Part shown: positions 45,535-54,092 of the stretch, piece by piece
How positions within the stretch are numbered: the first letter of the stretch is position 1
How the letters are laid out: each line of letters opens with the position of its first letter
Assembly (NCBI RefSeq): GCF_004346845.1
Contig: NZ_SMGI01000006.1
Location: forward strand, 23,947 to 87,946
Length of the DNA: 64,000 bases
DNA from: Winogradskyella wandonensis
Lineage (GTDB): Bacteria; Bacteroidota; Bacteroidia; Flavobacteriales; Flavobacteriaceae
Direction of reading: 5' to 3'
Made by a program: the position numbers and the translations under genes
The notes under the pieces: generated by a model
What the model saw: the letters and a program-made list of their open reading frames with translations, nothing else
Told to the model about the DNA's origin: nothing
Databases searched by the model: none

Positions 45535-46190
45535 ATTGTAGCTTTAGCTCGCTTCTCTGGTTTTATAATTGACGTATCATATCCTGCAAAACGCTTCATG
45601 TAGTAACGCACTGTAGAACCATAACCATCAGCAAAATTCATTTTACCGTAGCTTCTTAAAAACTTTTTTACGCTACCAGCTCCTGCCAAGTGGGCTGCTG
45701 CTAAAATACCAGATTCAGTAATCTCAACACCTGCTATGGTTTTTCCAACGAAACGCTCTATATCTTTTCTTAAAATCCATTTGTTACGTTTTGCGTTGGC
45801 AATAAAGGCTTTTTCTTGAAGCTCTGGCGTTTTAAGAAAGTGAGATGGATTATAAATTCCAATCATTTTAAGCGTCTCTCTGCCAAACTGGTATTTACCA
45901 AGATACCCAAATGTATTTACCACAAAATAATCACCTTGTGACTCTTTAAAGGCTAATGCTTCTTTAAAAGCTTCAAAAGATTTACCTAAATACGGTGTAA
46001 ATACTTTCTGATTCGACGTTTTAGCTTTTTTATCTGCCATTGCAATATTCTTAGGCGCATCGAAACTGAGCTCAAGACCATCCGTAGAATATTCCTCTGG
46101 ATTGAGAATAGTTGATGGATATAGTGCTAGCGCAATTAAAAAACAAACTGCGAAAGGCACTATAACATTGGATACTATTTTATTCTTCAT
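45531..46190 (-). CDS. exported lysozyme/lytic-transglycosylase-like protein
   Basis: 219 residues with an N-terminal signal or anchor (about 9-25, VIVPFAVCFLIALALYP). The body looks like a soluble lytic transglycosylase/lysozyme fold: EAFKEALAFKESQGDYFVVN with a candidate catalytic Glu, FGYLGKYQFGRETLKMIGI (the GxYQF-type motif) and ITESGILAAAHLAGAGSVKKFL. A role in peptidoglycan turnover is plausible. It has a -7 box 57 bases upstream, and it is separated from the mltG group by 106 bases. Confidence 0.7.
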   Translation of the reverse strand: MKNKIVSNVIVPFAVCFLIALALYPSTILNPEEYSTDGLELSFDAPKNIAMADKKAKTSNQKVFTPYLGKSFEAFKEALAFKESQGDYFVVNTFGYLGKYQFGRETLKMIGIYNPSHFLKTPELQEKAFIANAKRNKWILRKDIERFVGKTIAGVEITESGILAAAHLAGAGSVKKFLRSYGKMNFADGYGSTVRYYMKRFAGYDTSIIKPEKRAKATI

Positions 46191-46246
46191 AACCTAAATT
46201 TTACGTAAAGCTAAATCAAAAATTAAGCTCTATAAAAATTCGGCTG

Positions 46247-46254
46247 CAAAGATA
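46247..46254 (-). promoter_or_regulatory. Bacteroidota -7 box (TATCTTTG)
   Basis: Minus-strand TATCTTTG, 56 bases before the start of the lysozyme-like gene at 46190. Confidence 0.5.
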
Positions 46255-46296
46255 CGAAAAAGTAATTAACACTGAAAATCAATACGTTAAACTCGA

Positions 46297-47199
46297 TTAA
46301 AAGTAAATATAATGGGCTTTTACGCCATTTTTTCCGTTAAACTCCAACGTTGGCATTGGTACTTTAATCGTGTTAAAAACGCTAAATAAAGATTTTAGAA
46401 GGTTAGAATTTGTTCGTATTCGGGTTAAATCGATATCCAAACTTAGATAAAACTGTCGGTATCTGTCTTGATTTGGAAATTGTACAATGTCGTCTTTTCC
46501 GGACAACATCCCATTTGCCCCATAACCTACTGCAAGATTAAGCCATTTTGGTATAAACTCGGACCTAAAAAAAGAATTGAGATTAAAACTTAACCAATAG
46601 GTTTGTCCGTTATAATCTTTTAAAAATTCTTCAGTGAGTCCAGCGCCTAACTTATCAGGGTTTTGTGGTGCAAATTCTGTTCTACTAAATGAGTACTTAA
46701 GCGCAATTCGTTGTTCTTGCCACAGTAGTTCTTGACCAACATAAAGTCCCGTACCACCAGCATTAGCTAACATATCACCCCAAGAAAATCCCCATTCTTT
46801 AGAAAATCCATCAAACACCTCAACAGCAGTTAAAAAACCTAATCCTAAGGTTGAACCATAAATTAATTGGTTTTTTTTAGAGACGTCAGCCCAGTTAAGT
46901 GTTTCAGCTCCAATTCTACTTAATTGGTAGCCTGCATAGACGTGCCCTACTTTGTCCATCTGAAGCCATTGACTGTTGTCATTGGTAGTACGAAATTTTG
47001 AACGCTCAAAGTCGGCATACCATAATTGGTCTAAAGCCACGAGCGTTAAACCACCAAGAGCGGCTTGGGAAACAATAACAGCATTTCGTCTTGGCTTATT
47101 GAGAGAATCACTCGGCTTAAAAAACTTATTCAACTTCGATTGTGAAAAAGAAAAACAACCGATAACAATACAACTAATAATGGTGAGAATCTGCTTCAA
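46297..47199 (-). CDS. DUF2279 (YfiM-like) exported protein
   Basis: 300 residues with signal peptide (1-19, CFSFSQ). The conserved DUF2279 segments are DQLWYADFERSKFRT, MDKVGHVYAGYQLSRIGAETLNWA, GFLTAVEVFDGFSKEWGFSWGDMLANAGG and the later beta-strand rich outer-membrane-like part ending in HYIYF (C-terminal Phe). The His-Asp pairs in the helical part resemble membrane phosphatase-like motifs, but no activity is known. It starts with TTG at 47199, one base after the mltG stop. Confidence 0.78.
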   Translation of the reverse strand: MKQILTIISCIVIGCFSFSQSKLNKFFKPSDSLNKPRRNAVIVSQAALGGLTLVALDQLWYADFERSKFRTTNDNSQWLQMDKVGHVYAGYQLSRIGAETLNWADVSKKNQLIYGSTLGLGFLTAVEVFDGFSKEWGFSWGDMLANAGGTGLYVGQELLWQEQRIALKYSFSRTEFAPQNPDKLGAGLTEEFLKDYNGQTYWLSFNLNSFFRSEFIPKWLNLAVGYGANGMLSGKDDIVQFPNQDRYRQFYLSLDIDLTRIRTNSNLLKSLFSVFNTIKVPMPTLEFNGKNGVKAHYIYF

Positions 47200-47200
47200 A

Positions 47201-48244
47201 CTACTTCCTAATACCTTGTTGATCTAGATAGTTATGATAGTCTCTGGCATTATTGTTATGCTGACTCAATGTTTTAGCAAATCTATGATAACCAGGCTTT
47301 TTAGGGTCCGCAGCGAAGTATAGATAATTGTGGTTTTCGTAATTTAATACCGCATCAATAGCCGATAAATCTGGCATTGTTATTAATCCAGGAGGCAATC
47401 CGGCGTACTTGTAAGTATTATATGGCGAATCTATTTCTTTATGTACATTAAGCACACGTCTTATAATCGTATTTTTATATTTAGGCAACTGGTACGCTGC
47501 AAACTTAATTGTAGGGTCTGCTTGAAGCGGCATACCAATTTTAAGTCTATTAATGTATACGCCTGCCACACGCGGTTGTTCGGATTTTTGCTTTGACTCT
47601 TCGTAAACTATAGATGCCAATGCCATAACCTCATCTCTAGAAAAATTTAAAGCCTTTGCTTTTTCCAATCGTTCGGAATTCCAAAATTTATCGTATTCCG
47701 TTTTCATGCGTTTTACAAAACTTTCCGCAGATGTATTCCAAAATACCTGATAGCTATTTGGCAAATACATACCTAGTGCTGTTTTTTGGTCTAAATCGGC
47801 AGATTTAAGAAAATTATCATCCTTCATGGCTTTTAACAAACTTAGGCTATCAGCTTCAATTTGCTCTGCTACTCTTCCAGCGAGTGCTTCGAGTGAACTT
47901 TGATTGTTAAAAGAGAGTTTTACAGGAATATTTCCACTTCTTATAGAATTAATTATTTCGTTATTATTCATTCCCTTTCTTATACGGTATTTACCCGCTT
48001 TTACATTAGAAGTGTATTTCTTCTGCTTGGCTAAAGCATCAAATCCATTGATATCCTCTAATAAAGGCTCAAGCTGTTGCCGTACATCTCGATACGAATC
48101 GTTTTCGGATATGTAGATATATACTTCAGACTCATTAAACTTAGTATTTGGACTAAACATAGCACCATAGATGTAATATGCAAAAAATGCAAAAATCACT
48201 AATCCTATTAATGCTATAGCCCAAAGTATTTTTTTAATATACAT
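47201..48244 (-). CDS. mltG: endolytic transglycosylase MltG
   Basis: Inner-membrane enzyme that cuts nascent glycan strands. 347 residues: cytoplasmic start, one TM segment (6-27), a LysM-like subdomain and the YceG catalytic domain. The catalytic Glu is in MALASIVYEESKQKSEQPRVAGV; other signatures are VYINRLKIGMPLQADPTI and SPYNTYKYAGLPPGLITMP. Two bases of gap to the GNAT gene and one to the DUF2279 gene show an operon dapF-GNAT-mltG-DUF2279. Confidence 0.93.
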   Translation of the reverse strand: MYIKKILWAIALIGLVIFAFFAYYIYGAMFSPNTKFNESEVYIYISENDSYRDVRQQLEPLLEDINGFDALAKQKKYTSNVKAGKYRIRKGMNNNEIINSIRSGNIPVKLSFNNQSSLEALAGRVAEQIEADSLSLLKAMKDDNFLKSADLDQKTALGMYLPNSYQVFWNTSAESFVKRMKTEYDKFWNSERLEKAKALNFSRDEVMALASIVYEESKQKSEQPRVAGVYINRLKIGMPLQADPTIKFAAYQLPKYKNTIIRRVLNVHKEIDSPYNTYKYAGLPPGLITMPDLSAIDAVLNYENHNYLYFAADPKKPGYHRFAKTLSQHNNNARDYHNYLDQQGIRK

Positions 48245-48245
48245 G

Positions 48246-48770
48246 CTATTTATTTATAAGTTGTAAAAGGTATTCGTTTTCGACACCATTGTTTGTAAAA
48301 TTCCACTCTTTTTTAAGACCTACTCTTTTAAATCCTTTATTCTCAAAAAGCGTTAGACTAGCTTTGTTGTTTTCAGAAATATTGCAAAACAATTGATGCA
48401 ATTGTAATTTGCTAAAACAGTAGTTGATTAATAAAGATAAAGCCTCACTCCCAAATCCTTTACCTCTACTTGCTTCATCTGTAATAACAATACCAATACC
48501 TGCACGCTTATTTTTAAAATCGAAGTCAAACACATCTATTAAACCAAGAGTTTCATTATCATAACTCGAAATAACTAATCGTAATTGTTTTGCCTCGTAA
48601 ATATCTTGGTGCGCATTTTCGAGATATTGCTTAACTAAAAATCTCGAGTATGGCGTCTGGGTATGACTTAAATGCCAAATGCTTTCGTCATTTTCTACTT
48701 TATAAACAAACTCTAAGTCCTCTGGCTCTAATGCGCGTAAATAAATATGTTTACTTTTTAAAGTTACCAT
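48246..48770 (-). CDS. GNAT N-acetyltransferase, RimJ/RimL type
   Basis: 174-residue acetyltransferase. It starts KSKHIYLRALEPEDLEFVYKVENDESIWHLS, the typical RimJ/L opening, and has the acetyl-CoA loop TDEASRGKGFGSEALSLLINY followed by LFCNISENNKASLTLFENKGF. The acceptor is unknown; members acetylate ribosomal-protein N-termini, aminoglycosides or polyamines. It overlaps dapF by 7 bases. Confidence 0.85.
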   Translation of the reverse strand: MVTLKSKHIYLRALEPEDLEFVYKVENDESIWHLSHTQTPYSRFLVKQYLENAHQDIYEAKQLRLVISSYDNETLGLIDVFDFDFKNKRAGIGIVITDEASRGKGFGSEALSLLINYCFSKLQLHQLFCNISENNKASLTLFENKGFKRVGLKKEWNFTNNGVENEYLLQLINK

Positions 48771-49543
48771 TCTATTTCGCCTTTAAAAACTTGAGTTGCA
48801 GGTCCAATCAACCAAATGTCACTGTAACGTCCATTATTTTCTTTGAAAGTGATGGACAATTCTCCGCCTTGTGTTTGCAGCACTACTTTGTTAGAAGCAG
48901 TTTTACCGCTATTGTGCATGGCTAAAGCTACGGCTGTAACACCTGTTCCGCAAGACAAAGTTTCGTCTTCTACGCCACGCTCGTAAGTTCTTACTCTAAA
49001 TTTGTCTGACGATATTTGATGAACAAAATTTACATTGCTACCAGTTTCGTTGTATGGTTCGCCATATCTAATCTGTGCGCCATTTACCTTAACATCTAAA
49101 TCATCTATGTTTTCTACAAGTTGAACATGGTGCGGAGACCCCGTATCTAAAAATTGATGATTTTTAAAAGTCTGAATTACAGAAACATCCGTCATTTGTA
49201 ATTTTACAATATTGGCATCAATTTCAGCATTATGTAAACCATCGATAGCCTCAAATGTCGTTTTATTTTCAATTACGTCAAGAAATTTAGCAAATGCAAC
49301 AATACAGCGTCCACCATTGCCGCACATGCTACTCTCCCTACCATCCGCGTTGAAATAAACCATCTTAAAATCTAGCGTTGGATGATTCTCTAAAAGTATA
49401 AGTCCATCTGCTCCTATGCCAAAACGTCGGTCACATAATTTGGCAATATTTTTGTTGTTAGTTTTATCAAAAAATAACGACCTATTGTCTATAACAACAA
49501 AATCATTGCCAGTGCCTTGATATTTGTAAAAATGTCCTTTCAT
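48764..49543 (-). CDS. dapF: diaminopimelate epimerase
   Basis: Converts LL- to meso-diaminopimelate for peptidoglycan and lysine. From ATG 49543 the protein has 259 residues and begins KGHFYKYQGTGNDFVVIDNR; a frame start at 49564 adds seven unrelated residues overlapping the promoter box. The two catalytic cysteines are in SSMCGNGGRCIVAF and TLSCGTGVTAVAL. ETGSNVNFVHQ and ERGVEDETLSC confirm the fold. It heads the operon with GNAT, mltG and DUF2279. Confidence 0.95.
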   Translation of the reverse strand: MKGHFYKYQGTGNDFVVIDNRSLFFDKTNNKNIAKLCDRRFGIGADGLILLENHPTLDFKMVYFNADGRESSMCGNGGRCIVAFAKFLDVIENKTTFEAIDGLHNAEIDANIVKLQMTDVSVIQTFKNHQFLDTGSPHHVQLVENIDDLDVKVNGAQIRYGEPYNETGSNVNFVHQISSDKFRVRTYERGVEDETLSCGTGVTAVALAMHNSGKTASNKVVLQTQGGELSITFKENNGRYSDIWLIGPATQVFKGEIEW

Positions 49544-49552
49544 AATGCTGGA

Positions 49553-49560
49553 CAAATATA
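49553..49560 (-). promoter_or_regulatory. Bacteroidota -7 box (TATATTTG) of dapF
   Basis: Minus-strand TATATTTG 9 bases before ATG 49543, giving a very short leader. A palindrome AACACC/GGTGTT (9-base gap) lies just upstream of it. Confidence 0.6.
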
Positions 49561-49667
49561 ACAATAAAACACCGTAAACTGTGGTGTTAAATCGTCGTTA
49601 AAGTTGAATTTAAAAATCAATAATTAAATAATTTTAAACGTTAAATAGTAAACTTAAAACTGAAAAA

Positions 49668-51086
49668 ATGAAGAAGATTTTAACATTAGTATGCGTTTCC
49701 GCATTAGGTGGCTTACTTACGTTAGGAGGCTATAAACTATTTGTTGAGAAAGAAAACAATAACGTTGTAATAGAAGATAATACATCGCAACTACCTGTAT
49801 ATGTACCAACATCTACGAGTAACGCTTTATTGACTAATACCGATAAACCCGATTTAATAACAGCTGCAAATAAAACCATAGATGCTGTTGTACACGTAAA
49901 AAACACGCAGATAAATAGAGGTCCTCAAACATGGGGAGATATTTTTAGTGGTAGAACTATAGAAAGAAAGCAATTGGCTGGAGCTGGCTCTGGTGTTATT
50001 ATTTCGCCAGACGGACATATTGTTACAAACAATCATGTTATTAAAGGTGCTGCAGAGATTTCTGTTACACTAAATGATAACCGAACCTTTTTAGCAGAAT
50101 TGGTAGGAACAGATGCAGAAAACGATATTGCATTACTAAAAATAGACACTGAAGAAAATCTTCCTCACGTCCCTTTTGGAGACTCTGATGCTACGCAAAT
50201 TGGCGAGTGGGTTTTGGCTGTTGGTAATCCGTTTAACCTAACATCTACGGTAACAGCGGGTATTATAAGTGCAAAATCAAGAGATTTATCTGGTAATCAA
50301 TCATTTATACAAACAGACGCCGTCGTAAACCCAGGAAATTCTGGGGGTGCTTTGGTTAATGTTAATGGCGAATTAGTTGGCATAAATACCGCTATACAAT
50401 CACAAACCGGTTCCTATATTGGCTATTCGTTCGCTGTACCAAGTAATATAGCACGAAAAATAGTTGAAGACATTATGGAGTTTGGTGATGTGCAAGATGG
50501 TATATTAGGTGTTACCGGTTTAGCACTAAATGGCGAAGCCGCTAAAGAGCTAGACGTGGACGTGACAGAAGGTTTTTATGTAAGTGGTATTGAGAAAAAA
50601 TCTGGGGCTGATATTGCAGGTATAGTTGAAGGCGATATCATTAGACGACTAGATAACGTAGAAATCAATAAATACTCTGACTTAAGTGGCTACTTAAAAA
50701 CAAAAAGTCCTTCTGATGTAATAAATGTCGAGATATTAAGAAATGGAGCTATTAAAACCATTCCTGTAGCCCTAACTAAAAAAGAAGATATTTACGTAGA
50801 ATTTATGGATATGCAGTTTAGAGATATCCCCGAAAAGATAAAAAATGAGTATCCACAACTTTCCGAAGGTGGTGCTTTAATCTTAGAAAACAAAAATGCA
50901 TGGCTATACAACAAGGTAGGTCTCAGAAGAAACTACGTAATAACAGCAATTAACGACATAGAGATTAAAAATGTAGATGATATAAACAAGCTGAAAAAAG
51001 AATACGGTGAAGATTTTACCAAATACCTTAATAAGTTGGAATATTTAGATGGAAATCTGAGACGAAAAGAAATTATTTTCAGATAA
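49668..51086 (+). CDS. HtrA/DegP-type serine protease
   Basis: Periplasmic protein-quality-control protease of 472 residues. Residues 1-25 are a signal/anchor helix. The catalytic triad is H123 (TNNHVIKG), D153 (ENDIALLKID) and S225 (NPGNSGGAL). A PDZ domain follows at about 275-370 (GVTGLALNGEAAKELDVDVTEGFYVSGIEKKSGADIAGIVEGDIIRRLD), and a second, degenerate PDZ-like stretch continues to the end. The length fits the flavobacterial Do family. It ends with an intrinsic terminator and is probably monocistronic. Confidence 0.94.
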   Translation: MKKILTLVCVSALGGLLTLGGYKLFVEKENNNVVIEDNTSQLPVYVPTSTSNALLTNTDKPDLITAANKTIDAVVHVKNTQINRGPQTWGDIFSGRTIERKQLAGAGSGVIISPDGHIVTNNHVIKGAAEISVTLNDNRTFLAELVGTDAENDIALLKIDTEENLPHVPFGDSDATQIGEWVLAVGNPFNLTSTVTAGIISAKSRDLSGNQSFIQTDAVVNPGNSGGALVNVNGELVGINTAIQSQTGSYIGYSFAVPSNIARKIVEDIMEFGDVQDGILGVTGLALNGEAAKELDVDVTEGFYVSGIEKKSGADIAGIVEGDIIRRLDNVEINKYSDLSGYLKTKSPSDVINVEILRNGAIKTIPVALTKKEDIYVEFMDMQFRDIPEKIKNEYPQLSEGGALILENKNAWLYNKVGLRRNYVITAINDIEIKNVDDINKLKKEYGEDFTKYLNKLEYLDGNLRRKEIIFR

Positions 51087-51113
51087 AATTTATCACAATA
51101 TCGGTAAAAACAG

Positions 51114-51149
51114 CCCTTCAAGATTACAAATTTTGAAGGGTTTTTATTT
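51114..51149 (+). terminator. intrinsic terminator of htrA
   Basis: CCCTTCAA (51114-51121) pairs with TTGAAGGG (51133-51140), followed by a T-rich run. Confidence 0.8.
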
Positions 51150-51185
51150 TTATAAAAATAGGCTACGAAAACGTTTGAAATATAG

Positions 51186-51193
51186 TATTTTTG
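51186..51193 (+). promoter_or_regulatory. Bacteroidota -7 box (TATTTTTG) of GAPDH
   Basis: Perfect TAnnTTTG followed by GCCGAAAA, 70 bases before the GAPDH ATG at 51264. The leader of about 65 bases is longer than at most genes here and is A-rich just before the ATG. Confidence 0.55.
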
Positions 51194-51263
51194 CCGAAAA
51201 TTTTGAAAGCCATAATAAAAAATCAAAAGCTTTCAGACGAAACAAAACAAAACACACAACACA

Positions 51264-52712
51264 ATGCCTTTTAACGACACTTACGAAAATGAATTAGCGT
51301 TTCAAGCGGATAGACGCCGTGCTACTGTAGAATTTATTAAAATTTTAAACGATTTATGGTACGACAAATCTATCGAGCTTGTACTCTTCAGAAACTCTCT
51401 AATCGATAGAAACGTAAGCGATATTATTAATCTACACGAATACGCTGGTGAGTTTGTTCAAAAACCAATTTCAATTTTCGATTCTGTAGAAATCGCCAAA
51501 GCTATCTATCAGCTAGATTTACCACCTGCAAAATTAGATATTGGCAAACTAACTTATGAATACCATTTAGAAGACGATAAATTTAGTAATGCACTAAGTT
51601 TTGTTGCCGAAAAGCTTAAAGGAGCGGAAAAAAGTAATGGTATAGAACCAAAGGATGTTATACTTTATGGTTTTGGCCGTATTGGTCGTTTAGTCGCTAG
51701 GGAGTTAATGACCAAAACAGGTAAAGGAAGCCAAATGCGTCTCAGGGCAATCGTTACACGTGGCAAAATTGATGCTACCGTTTTAGAAAAAAGAGCGTCA
51801 CTTTTAAAAAATGACTCTGTTCATGGCGATTTTTCCGGAACTGTAACTACAGATATAAAAAACGAAGCGTTAATTATAAATGGTACAACTGTAAAAATCA
51901 TTTCTGCAAATGCACCAGAAGATATCGACTACACAAAATACGGAATCAACAACGCATTGGTAATAGATAATACAGGCGCCTTTAGAGATAAAGAAGCTTT
52001 GAGCAGACATTTAAAAGCCAAAGGTGTCGATAAAGTTTTATTAACCGCACCTGGCAAAGGGATTCCTAATATTGTTCATGGCGTTAACCATTTAGAAAAT
52101 AACCCTGATGATATTAAAATATTCTCAGCGGCATCTTGTACAACAAATGCCATCACGCCGATATTAAAAGCCGTAGAAGATTCTTATGGTGTAAAATCTG
52201 GTCACTTAGAGACCATCCATGCATATACTAATGACCAAAACTTAGTAGATAATTTTCATAACAAGTATAGAAGAGGTCGTGCTGCTGGATTAAATATGGT
52301 TATTACAGAAACAGGAGCAGGAAAAGCTGTAAGTAAAGCACTTCCTGCCTTAGAAGGAAAACTAACCTCAAACGCCATTAGAGTTCCTGTGCCAAATGGT
52401 TCTTTAGCAATTCTAAATTTAGAACTTGAGCGTGAAACTTCTGTTAAAGCTATGAACGCTATAATGAAAAAATATGCACTTGAAGGTGATTTGGTTGAGC
52501 AGATTAAATACGAAATGAGTGACGAACTGGTATCGAGCGATATCGTTGGCAGCTCAGCACCTTCAATCTATGATAGTAAAGCGACAATCGTAAGAGAAGA
52601 TGGTAAAAATGCTATTTTATACATCTGGTACGATAATGAATATGGTTATAGCCATCAGGTTATTCGCCTTGCAAAATACATATCTAAAGTAAGACGATAT
52701 ACATATTATTAA
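51264..52712 (+). CDS. glyceraldehyde-3-phosphate dehydrogenase, long form
   Basis: Glycolytic/gluconeogenic oxidation of glyceraldehyde 3-phosphate. 482 residues, about 145 more than classical GAPDH. The first 130 residues are a family-specific extension (FQADRRRATVEFIKILNDLWYDKSIELVLFRNSL) with no catalytic role that I can name. The NAD fold begins VILYGFGRIGRLVARELM; the catalytic cysteine is C292 in SAASCTTNAITP, and the end WYDNEYGYSHQVIRLAKYI is canonical. Such long GAPDHs are common in Bacteroidota; some use NADP. Terminated by a weak hairpin. Confidence 0.92.
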   Translation: MPFNDTYENELAFQADRRRATVEFIKILNDLWYDKSIELVLFRNSLIDRNVSDIINLHEYAGEFVQKPISIFDSVEIAKAIYQLDLPPAKLDIGKLTYEYHLEDDKFSNALSFVAEKLKGAEKSNGIEPKDVILYGFGRIGRLVARELMTKTGKGSQMRLRAIVTRGKIDATVLEKRASLLKNDSVHGDFSGTVTTDIKNEALIINGTTVKIISANAPEDIDYTKYGINNALVIDNTGAFRDKEALSRHLKAKGVDKVLLTAPGKGIPNIVHGVNHLENNPDDIKIFSAASCTTNAITPILKAVEDSYGVKSGHLETIHAYTNDQNLVDNFHNKYRRGRAAGLNMVITETGAGKAVSKALPALEGKLTSNAIRVPVPNGSLAILNLELERETSVKAMNAIMKKYALEGDLVEQIKYEMSDELVSSDIVGSSAPSIYDSKATIVREDGKNAILYIWYDNEYGYSHQVIRLAKYISKVRRYTYY

Positions 52713-52749
52713 AAATAAGACATCCAAAGTAACGTTTAACTACGTATAT

Positions 52750-52788
52750 AAATAGCCTTACAAATCAGTAGGGCTATTTATTTTACAA
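52750..52788 (+). terminator. weak intrinsic terminator after GAPDH
   Basis: AAATAGCC (52750-52757) pairs with GGCTATTT (52772-52779), followed by ATTTTAC. The T-run is short, so termination is only probable. Confidence 0.55.
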
Positions 52789-52847
52789 ATAGGTAATACT
52801 GTTAAAATTCCTATCTTGTGGAAGTCTTAAACCTAACCGTAATTAAA

Positions 52848-53471
52848 ATGAAATACTTAACCAAAACGCTACTCCTATTTTCTTTTATCTTTTTCCAATT
52901 TACAAATGCCCAAGTAGCACAGACTGAAGACACCCAACTAAAACGTAACGAAGGCTCCGTAGATGACCAATTTGAATACGTGATATCAAAATCTTATACC
53001 TATCGCGGCAACGGAAAAGTATATAAAAATGTACAATACCATTGGCTAACAGAACTTAAAGCTAGTGTTGCAGATACCTTAAAACAAAAAAATAAAGTCA
53101 TTGCAGATACAAAAGCAATGATAGAAAAGCAATCTGGAGAAATAGCAGCTTTAAAAGCCAATCTTTCTAATACCCAAGTAGAATTAACCAATACCAATGC
53201 GGAAAAAGACAGTATGTCGTTGTTTGGTATACAAATGAGTAAAGGCGGTTACAATATTCTATTATGGAGTATCATTGCGGGACTTTTGGCTTTGACTTTA
53301 CTTTTTATTGTACGCTTTAAAGGCAGTAATTCGGCAACTAAAGAAGCCAAACGAAAACTCGAAGAAGTGGAAATTGAGTTCGAAGAACACCGTAGAGTAG
53401 CTTTAGAGCGTGAGCAAAAGGTAAGACGACAACTTCAAGACGAGATAAATAAGAATAGAGACAAAAAGTAA
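52848..53471 (+). CDS. exported coiled-coil protein with one internal TM segment
   Basis: 207 residues from ATG 52848 with signal peptide (FSFIFFQFTNAQ); the upstream GTG at 52818 would hide the signal and was not used. A conserved-looking middle part (DDQFEYVISKSYTYRGNGKVYKNVQYHWL) is followed by a coiled coil with many Lys, Asn and Thr (about 70-125), a TM helix (ILLWSIIAGLLALTLLFIVRF) and a second basic/acidic coiled coil (TKEAKRKLEEVEIEFEEHRRVALEREQ). From memory, related flavobacterial entries are sometimes labelled tRNA (guanine-N1)-methyltransferase, which the sequence does not support. Function unknown. Confidence 0.65.
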   Translation: MKYLTKTLLLFSFIFFQFTNAQVAQTEDTQLKRNEGSVDDQFEYVISKSYTYRGNGKVYKNVQYHWLTELKASVADTLKQKNKVIADTKAMIEKQSGEIAALKANLSNTQVELTNTNAEKDSMSLFGIQMSKGGYNILLWSIIAGLLALTLLFIVRFKGSNSATKEAKRKLEEVEIEFEEHRRVALEREQKVRRQLQDEINKNRDKK

Positions 53472-53483
53472 TACATAATCTTA

Positions 53484-53512
53484 TGTCATGCTTAACTTGT
53501 TTCGGTATCTCA
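53484..53512. repeat. degenerate GTCATGCTGAAC-type palindromic repeat
   Basis: The stretch beginning TGTCATGCTTAACTTG and ending GGTATCTCA resembles the GTCATGCTGAACT...TTCAGCATCTCA hairpin repeat that I recall from Flavobacteriaceae. The stem survives with two G-U wobbles and one mismatch. Confidence 0.4.
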
Positions 53513-53551
53513 ACATCGATAATTTGATATCGCATCAATTACGGATTTTTT

Positions 53552-53992
53552 ATGACTATACTAAAAGCTACCCTAGAGCATCTCAATGACCTTGCTCCTT
53601 TATTTGATGGGTATCGCCAATTTTATAAACAAAAAGCAGATATTACAGGTGCGTTTCATTTTTTAACTGAACGCTTAACTCAGAAAGATTCAATTATTTA
53701 CATTGCTTATATAGATGATAAGCCTGTAGGATTTACACAACTCTATCATTTATTTTCTTCTGTATCCATGCAACCTATGTATTTACTCAATGATTTGTTT
53801 GTGATAAATGATTGCAGAGGAAAAGGCATTGGCGAAGCCCTGATTTATGAAACTAAACAACTAGCCATTTCGGAAAATCAAAAAGGGATAGCTATACAAA
53901 CTGCTTTTGACAATCCCGCGCAAGAACTCTACAAACGCTTAGGTTTTAAACCAGATACGGATTTACATTTCTTTTGGACAGTTACTACCTAA
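53552..53992 (+). CDS. GNAT family N-acetyltransferase
   Basis: 146-residue acetyltransferase. It starts TILKATLEHLNDLAPLFDGYRQFY, has the strand VGFTQLYHLFSSVSMQPMYLLNDLFV and the acetyl-CoA motif NDCRGKGIGEALIYETKQLAI, then IAIQTAFDNPAQELYKRLGF. This is a family distributed widely, possibly acting on small amines; no substrate can be named. It follows a degenerate palindromic repeat and is separated from the mechanosensitive channel gene by 100 bases. Confidence 0.85.
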   Translation: MTILKATLEHLNDLAPLFDGYRQFYKQKADITGAFHFLTERLTQKDSIIYIAYIDDKPVGFTQLYHLFSSVSMQPMYLLNDLFVINDCRGKGIGEALIYETKQLAISENQKGIAIQTAFDNPAQELYKRLGFKPDTDLHFFWTVTT

Positions 53993-54092
53993 TTGCTTGA
54001 TATTACAAGTTTTTTGAACTAACTTCGTTTAAAGACAGATAAAACAAATTATTACCTAATCATATCCCAAAGTTGTTTGCAATTTGAAAATC

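Noticed and set aside
52818..53471. Second tRNA (guanine-N1)-methyltransferase
   Set aside because: The protein has a signal peptide, a TM helix and coiled coils, with none of the SPOUT motifs; the true trmD is at 55054.
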